Below are positions 56,901 to 64,000 of a stretch of DNA of 64,000 nt, piece by piece. A model generated the notes under the pieces. It did not search any database, was not told where the DNA came from, and saw only the letters and a program-made list of their open reading frames with translations. Origin of the DNA: Anisakis pegreffii (Eukaryota; Nematoda; Chromadorea; Rhabditida; Anisakidae); NCBI GenBank assembly GCA_035041965.1, contig JAPYMA010000328.1:124001-188000 (forward strand). The letters are read 5' to 3'. The stretch's first letter is position 1. Each line of letters opens with the position of its first letter. The position numbers and the translations under genes were made by a program.

Positions 56901-59900
56901 TGGATACAGCGCCTCTCTCAAAAGTCAAATTACTATAATCCATTTTTAATTATCAGCTGAGGTTGAGGTTCCATTACGAGGCGCTGAAACTTGTTCAGTT
57001 ACGTTCTCAGGTTTAGGATGAGGCTCCTTTAAGCTTAATTTCGTCTTCGAATGAGCAGTAACGATTTTCAACGTAGCATTGTCATGCGAGAGCCATTTCG
57101 GTAAAACGATGCCAGCAGTTAATCATCGATTATGTGCGAGCTTTTATCGTAAAGAAACGAAAACGTTTGTTGTTCATTCACTAATTCAAGTCAGCCAAAC
57201 ATCAATCACTGAAAAAATGGTTGCAAAAACGTCAAAATTCTCATCGCCTCAGATCAATTATTGAGATGAATGGATATGAGGAGAGCTGATGATGATGATG
57301 AGTCATCAGTCAATTTTCATCATTTGCATGCTCTTTCAGCGATTTTGTGGTTTCATTTCGACGGTTCATTCAGCAGTGAACACTCACAAAATTAGCCATA
57401 ATTCCATTGTGAGAGCAATTTTAGCATCTTTCCATGTCATTTTGATGCCTTTAATTTATGTACTTTAGGAGTAAAATTACATTCAAGACTATTACATCAA
57501 CATGTCTTTGTCGATTTTCACAAACACATCAGATGCACTTGCGATGGATTTGAGAAAAATCCTTTACGATCCACGAATATGCTGCTGTTTACATCGATGA
57601 ACACTAAACCACAAAGACAACGCAAAATTCCTCGCAGTGATCTTAATTTATCAAACAAAATTTCTACTTTACTGTAGTGAACCATGTGAAATTACAGTAC
57701 AACTGCTGAATTTGAAATCAAAGTACAGTTGCGGCATTTAAGACCTTTGAAACGATCAGTTGCAGTATATTGTTGTAATACCTCCGGATTGGACGCACGG
57801 CGTTATGCACTTAACTGATTGTAATTTAAGTTGTTATGCATCTTCAGTGATAGTCAGGTCATTCTCCGTGCTTCTTGAACACCTCAATTAAGGCCGATGC
57901 AATGGTGGTTTACGGGGAAAAACTATCATATAAGCAGCGATCTGGCTTCTTGTTTGGAAAATGTCTCAGTGATCAAGATTTTTCAATATAATTTGGGAAT
58001 GACAGTGTGACAAAAGTATCTGCGCTTCACTGACGAAATTTGAGAACTGCGAGTCAACTTCAAACGAGACGAATCGAATCATTGGTATTTGTTCCTTCTC
58101 GATTCATAATGCTGGCGGGATGGCTATTCTCAAACTGCAACCACAACAAAAATAATCAACCGATTAAGTTGAAGTATTAAAGAAGCAACTGAGCAAATAT
58201 AACATATGAGCCCATGAACCTAGGAGATAAACTTTAAAGCACGTTATAGTGGAAACGCACACCACTGTCATTGTGCTATTTCACCTTCTAAACTGCCACT
58301 GCAACAAACATGGCTGAACTGTAGCATTATCGAATAAAGTGATAGAATCCCGTTCAAGCGTTCAGTGAGCATGCGCAACAGTGAAATCTCCTCATTTGCA
58401 TACAAATGCTTAAGACAGAGGATCAAGTCCAAAGGAATGTTACGGCAAATTGTGAATGTGTTTGATTCACCAACGCAATAATCCATACAGTTTTTGTGCT
58501 CATGGAAACCAGTAGTCGACTTAGTACAGTACGAGTACATTATAATTTTTTAAGATGTGCTATAGCATTGTTTGTCTTGGAAAATCAGCGGCTCGTTGCA
58601 ATGCAGTACATCTATCATTTTTCGAAGTTCGATGAAGTATGCAATTTTACCACTGTCTCGGAAAAGACTGTGGCATAGACTGTAACAAAAAATGTCGTAC
58701 AGTGCCACCACTGGTTACTATTAAATTGTTTGAAGGAATGAAGTTTTGAATACCGCATTTGATGCGGAAATTTCTCACGATCCGTTCCGATATCCGATTC
58801 ATATTTTTTGTGAGAAAAAATTTTACGTATCGCCTTTTCGTTGTCTCATATCATAGCCATTTATATTTTCTAATTATCTGTCGTTGCTTACTGGAATTTC
58901 GCACACACAACAGATTCCGACAATCGCTGTAACTAGACATGATTTCATAAGCATGATGTACTTAAAATCGATGCAATGAAGTGAACAACGAATGAATAAG
59001 CAAGCAAGATATTCTATGTGCAAACGGCACACCAATGCAAATGCCCAACAAATGCTTCAATCCACATCAATTGTCCTTCAGCGATGTCTGTCTGTTGTCA
59101 CATATTTCGCAACCCGATGCCGAGAGAACGTTTCTACTCTTCTGATGGCTCTTCAACAAGCAGCTTATATTCACCAATATCCATTCGATGCGGCATATTC
59201 ATCTGATGTGTCCATTGAATACTGATGCAAAAATATTGAGAGTATCAAGAAAGAATGAGATCTGCGCAGTTGATCTGTGCAGTTATCATCGATCATGCTC
59301 TATTAACTGCTTTTAGTTGATTAAGACCGAAACTGCTCGGTCTCAGAATTCGGAAGGAAGCTCTCATCACGCACATAAAGCAGAGATGCAAGCGATGCCA
59401 CGAATAAGTTATGTACTCAACCATACAACACTAAATCATGACAAAACATTGCACGTTATGCAGTCGTATCTGATACTGAATATTAGATGAAATTGACTCA
59501 TGTCAAATATTTTTAAATATGTTTTAATATCTCACGAATTCACAACCAGTTCAGTTTCATGTAAAAAGTATTCCTCATCGCGAACACTTCATTATGTGCC
59601 ATATTCAGTATGTATGTTTCACAACGCTGACACACGTAACTAGTTCATTTGGGTCGTTGGCATGATGATTCAGCAGCCTTGCTGGAGGATTATAATGAAT
59701 AAAGGCGGATAACATACATGGCAAGTTTTGAGACGTTAACAAAATTGATTGGATGCTGACGTGCAAAGACAGTTAATTGCTGCTTAGCCGAGAGGGGCCC
59801 GCAAAAGGTGACGAATGGAAGCAAAAATTTACTGCATCTTTAGGCTGTCTCTTCACATCAATACATTCTAAACTAAGCAGTTTTGTCACCAGTCCGCAAT

Positions 59901-61585
59901 AGTTATCATCAAATACCCTTCAGCTTGTACTAAATACATCAGTACATACTGAATATTGTTGGGATATATATGATGTGCATGGTATGCAGACGAATTGATC
60001 GATACCAAAATAAGTACACTGCTTGAAATATCACTTCAACTAGTTTTACGTTACATTTTTTCAGTAGTCAGAACGAGCATATTCGAAGAAACCATCTGAA
60101 AAAATAGAATCATTTGGTTGCTTCATTGATAACTGTTAATTTTTATTGATTGTGCGTTGAAGACCAAGAGAACATTGTGATACGCGAATGAGCGAATGGA
60201 AACTCAAACGGATAGGTTAACAAAAAAGTAGTCGGGAACTCGAAAGTCCAATCAGGCTTATGCCCAGACTTCAGTTTCAGCCTTGAAATTAGGCTAATTC
60301 CTAGGCTCAGACTAGTGCACATTATACGCAAGCACCGCATACCTTCCTACTCGTTAATATTCGATATTGTTTCAATTCAAATTTCACGTTTCCTTACTAT
60401 TAAACGCTTGAACGGATCGAGTATCGTAATTAGTTGCGATACTCGTTTTTTGACAAATTACTCACAGTAAGCTTCTTTCAGTTCGATTTTTTACATTCTA
60501 AGCCATTTCTAGAAATTTCATAATCCTGTGTGTCTAGTCTGTTTGACGAAGATGGCTATGGGATAGAGTGCAGCTCATCAAACTTGTATAACGTGCTAAA
60601 CACTCACAAAACAACAAAAATAGATCCGTAACAGTGATTAATCATTCATGAACGAAATCAATTTAACATATAAGACTCTCCATTAATATTGCGTTTTTTC
60701 AGTTCCAATTTCTGGTGCTTCATGTTTTTGAGAATGTTCTGAAGTTGTCGTCAAGTTTTTTGCGAAGAAAACATGGGAATGTGTGCACATCAATCAAGAT
60801 GTACATGAATTTTAAGTACATCACTGATGTAAAACATGTGAAAATTCGAATGACCATCGCGACTGACATGCGTAATGTTGTCCCTCTATCACGAACGTCT
60901 TGCTGCTTACTTAGTTGGTTTCGCATTAATAGAATATTGTTTTTCGAAAGGCGGAGTTTAATGTGATCTACTCATACTTCTGCAGTAAGGATATGGACAA
61001 TACCACGAGAGGATGACCAATAGACCCATTGAAAGAATGATGATCAGTAAGTTAGCTTAATTTGAGAAGCTAACGCTTAACTCCTCCTCATGAGAGGTTT
61101 TAATAGGCTAAGGCTGTTTCTCGGCGTGAATCGTCAGGCGTCCGCATTTAGTGGGCCGCATCCGTTAGGTTGCCGTTCAGTCGAGTCATCAAGTCTGCTC
61201 TGAGCGCACCACACGCGAATCCTCCAACGAACAGCACTCCAATTGAAGCTCCAAAGTTTGCAAAGACCACGAAGTGTGTTGATTTGTTAATTTCACTAAC
61301 ATTTCTTAGTTGCGGCCCCAGCTTTGAAACTCTCAGCTTCTAAGCTTCTTCTGTTCAAATTCCTCGTCACTCGTACAGTCTCTTATTGGCACAATAAAAC
61401 TTATCGTTTGACCCTTTAACCACCAGTCCAATTCTCGTCATATCTGAGTAAAACAGCGATCGATATTTGTCGAAGCCGACCTCTGAAATAATCCATCCGA
61501 TCTCCACTTTCAACGATTTGTTGCAAGTGATAGATACATACTTTGTTGTTGTTTCAAGTAACCTCTTTCAAAGACAACAGCAAAG
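53927..61585. other. Intergenic region between the tandem beta-tubulins
   Basis: A 7.7-kb stretch without a supported gene. AATAAA at 54041-54046 should end the upstream tubulin transcript. The remaining open frames are short and featureless. The last ~200 bases before 61586 contain the promoter and 5'UTR of the second tubulin, with a CAACAG acceptor-like site just before the ATG. Confidence 0.45.
54041..54046 (+). terminator. Polyadenylation signal of beta-tubulin isotype 1
   Basis: Canonical AATAAA, 115 bases after the TAA stop. Confidence 0.7.
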
Positions 61586-64000
61586 ATGCGTGAAATCGTC
61601 CATATACAAGCCGGACAATGCGGCAATCAAATTGGATCAAAGGTTCGCATATTTAACGAATGTAATCCTTCTTGTTCTGTATGAATTTCAGCTTTAATTC
61701 AATGATTTGAATCAGTGAGAGTATCCAACAATCATCTAACATAATTGAAATTGTTCGTTTCTTCTCGCTTTACTAGGGAAAAAATGGAAAGAGGTAACTA
61801 ACTGTCAGAAGATGAACGTATCGATTTCAAGATATGACATTCGCCTGATCAAAGACATTCTTGGATCGGCGGAATTTAAAGTTCCAGTTTTTCTAAAATT
61901 TACTGAAATCATTAACTCCGTCTTTTACTTAAATAGGTTGCTCTAAATGATAGCAAACGATAGATTAGAAACGATGCGTGAATGATAGATAACAAACGTT
62001 AGTTAGGAGAAAGGAGATCGATGTTCTTTGTGTGGACACCTCAAAATAAATCATTCGCTTAGTAGACTGCAAAGTTCTATTGCTGTTAAACGTATTCGTT
62101 TCCATGGTGCGTCGGTTATTGCAACTACAATTTCACTTTCATAACAATTTCTGATTTTGCTTTGTCGCTGAATGCGCTCGTTAATGAGTGCTTTCTGAAT
62201 CGGGACAATCGTCAAATGAGAGAAATCTCTTTATCATCTTTACCCTTCACAGTGGGATGATTTTCAAAATAATCTTCTGTTCGATTTATCTCATTGTCAG
62301 GAAATCTGCTTCTTTCATTAAATATTCACCCATCGAATGGAAAACGAAATTTCTACAATTAGAAAATTCTGCGATAAACACGCATTACATAGTCTCTTCT
62401 GCGTAAGGCAATGAACAGGCAAAATGTCCGCTATTTAGTCACCTGTTCCCCTTGTGTAAAGTTATCCAGTTCAATGAACTCGTACAATTGATCATTTCAC
62501 TTTTCAGTGAATATTTACACACTAAAAGTGAATAACAACCTCATTTGTTGGAACTCTCTTTCGGAATTTCATTAAGCACTTCAATTGATCATCATAATCG
62601 GTTCCAGCAAGGAACTTTTCAAAGCGAGAATTACTTACTGGAAACTTTTGCATTAGTAATTTCCTGACATTGCATTTATCTCTGCATTTCTATTGGTGCT
62701 GTGATTCCTAAAACAATGTGAACATTCTTAATTGCATGATTGCTGGCAATTTTGAACGACGAGGATCAAAATTAGTGTTAATTCCTGTGTGACTGATGTT
62801 GACTGGATCTATCGATTAGATAGGATCAGCAATTTTAGCGAGTGTTTTATCATTTAAGGGAACAAATGATATTTGGCATTACGTTATTTGATACTGGGTG
62901 GATAACAATCTCACGAAATTGCTATCTGCAAATAAAATTTAGTGAATCTAAAAACTGATATCATGTCTCTCACGCTATCTGGCAATACCTAGTATTTTCA
63001 ATGATATTGGATCAAGCTGTTTGTATTGGAATCGAGGCGTTCATGGAAGTATTGTGTATTTGTTTTATTGAGACATTTTGACGAGTTGTTTAATGAATGC
63101 AGTAGTTCGTAAAAAATTATAATCGAGACAATTTGACGAGCTGAAGTCGTAAGTAGAAAGACATCCTACTGTATGCTTAATTAACTCATCGAGTATGCTG
63201 GATGCATGTACTCTGATGACGATTGCACATATTGCATGCATTTGTCGAGCGATCGCTGCCAACTCACTGAAATTGTGTTGAAATAATGCAATAAATTGAA
63301 ACGGAAATAATGTATTGAAGTCATTTTCCTCTTACTCTGTCGCATTCCCATTAACATTTATCGTTTAATTAAAACTGCGAGTGGATTATAAGATATCTAT
63401 CCAGCACAAGCAGACTGACACTTAATCAATCGCTCAATGTCATTTGAACACTTATTGTTAGAAAATTGAGAGTACTTTTTGCGTATGGTATAAGGCGAAC
63501 CGTGTAGTTTCATCACATCCCTAAGGTTGCTGCTGATTCAATGGACAGAATATGTATTTTGTGGAATGAGATGGAAATAGACTAAGCAAAAGTTGAATTG
63601 ATGAATAAAATTACTGAGTAGTGGTACCAATGAATATTAGATTCATTTTATCCAGTTTGAAATTTTCAGCAAAAGCGATTTATTATTGCCATTGTTTCAG
63701 TTCTGGGAAGTAATCTCGGACGAGCATGGCATTGACCCAACCGGTAATTACCGAGGTGATAGCGACTTACAACTGGAACGAATCAATGTCTATTACACCG
63801 AAGTGCAGAAAAACCGATATGTGCCAAGGTTGGTCTGGAGAATGTTGATGACAAATCGCTAATGATAGCAATATATTTCGAACCCAGTCGGTGTGAATAG
63901 TTGCTGATAGTTTGAGGGGAAATTGTCAAAATTGTTTCAGAACCATTGCAAAGCGTCAGCGTATTATTTTCAGGGCTGTTCTGGTTGATTTAGAACCAGG
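61586..64000 (+). CDS. Beta-tubulin, second divergent isotype (truncated by the window edge)
   Basis: The first three exons of a second beta-tubulin: 61586-61642, 63701-63828 and 63974 onward to the right edge, about 70 residues seen. It begins [19 protein letters not shown] and continues [15 protein letters not shown], clearly beta-tubulin. Where isotypes usually read YYNEATGGKYVPR, this copy reads [13 protein letters not shown], so the loop is altered but not lengthened. Intron 1 falls at the same codon and phase as in the upstream gene (after Lys19) but is about 2.1 kb rather than 0.2 kb. The second intron lies six codons further downstream than in the upstream gene, so gene structure has diverged. 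Function cannot be refined from this part. Confidence 0.93.

Overview
The window looks like nuclear DNA of a chromadorean nematode. The evidence is: AT-rich sequence; genes split into many short exons with compact introns ending in a TTTCAG-type acceptor; a nematode-type supplementary nuclear hormone receptor; and proteins closest to Caenorhabditis families known from general knowledge (HRP-1, CTG, IFTA-2, beta-tubulin). I cannot assign a genus. All exon models below were built by eye from reading frame, splice phase and family conservation. Six of the eight genes give an uninterrupted in-frame CDS; the other two are incomplete at a window edge or at the 5' end.

Layout: (1) 0.9-8.4 kb: two hnRNP A1/HRP-1-type RNA-binding protein genes, tail to tail, separated by 3.4 kb that holds a decayed LINE reverse transcriptase. 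(2) 10.6-15.5 kb, plus strand: a 12-exon Rubicon-homology gene (autophagy/endosome regulator), with two introns carrying copies of the same repeat. (3) 15.5-25.9 kb: a gene-poor stretch with a GC-rich hAT-type miniature element, segmental and tandem repeats and an ATT microsatellite. (4) 25.9-29.6 kb, plus: an 11-exon nuclear hormone receptor. (5) 32.4-35.3 kb: two hAT elements in inverted orientation, one retaining the C-terminal end of its transposase, flanked by a duplicated scrap of the neighbouring gene. (6) 35.4-40.2 kb, minus: a Sec14-like CRAL-TRIO/GOLD gene, one intron of which is largely mobile DNA. (7) 44.1-45.8 kb, plus: the small GTPase-like IFT22/RABL5 (ifta-2) gene, with a fold-back element in its last intron. 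(8) 50.2-53.9 kb, plus: a complete 11-exon beta-tubulin; and from 61.6 kb to the right edge the first three exons of a second, divergent beta-tubulin in tandem.

The genes serve separate cellular jobs (RNA processing, autophagy, transcription, lipid handling, cilium transport, microtubules) and do not form an obvious operon. Tubulin and IFT22 both relate to microtubules or cilia, but nothing in the sequence links their regulation. The most unusual material is the mobile DNA: several element families ending in TAGTGTT or CAGTGTTGGGC, three of them with exact 8-bp target duplications; a fold-back family built from short TTAGGCA-containing units; and a dispersed repeat with a conserved reading frame. 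I found no CRISPR array, no rRNA and no convincing tRNA.
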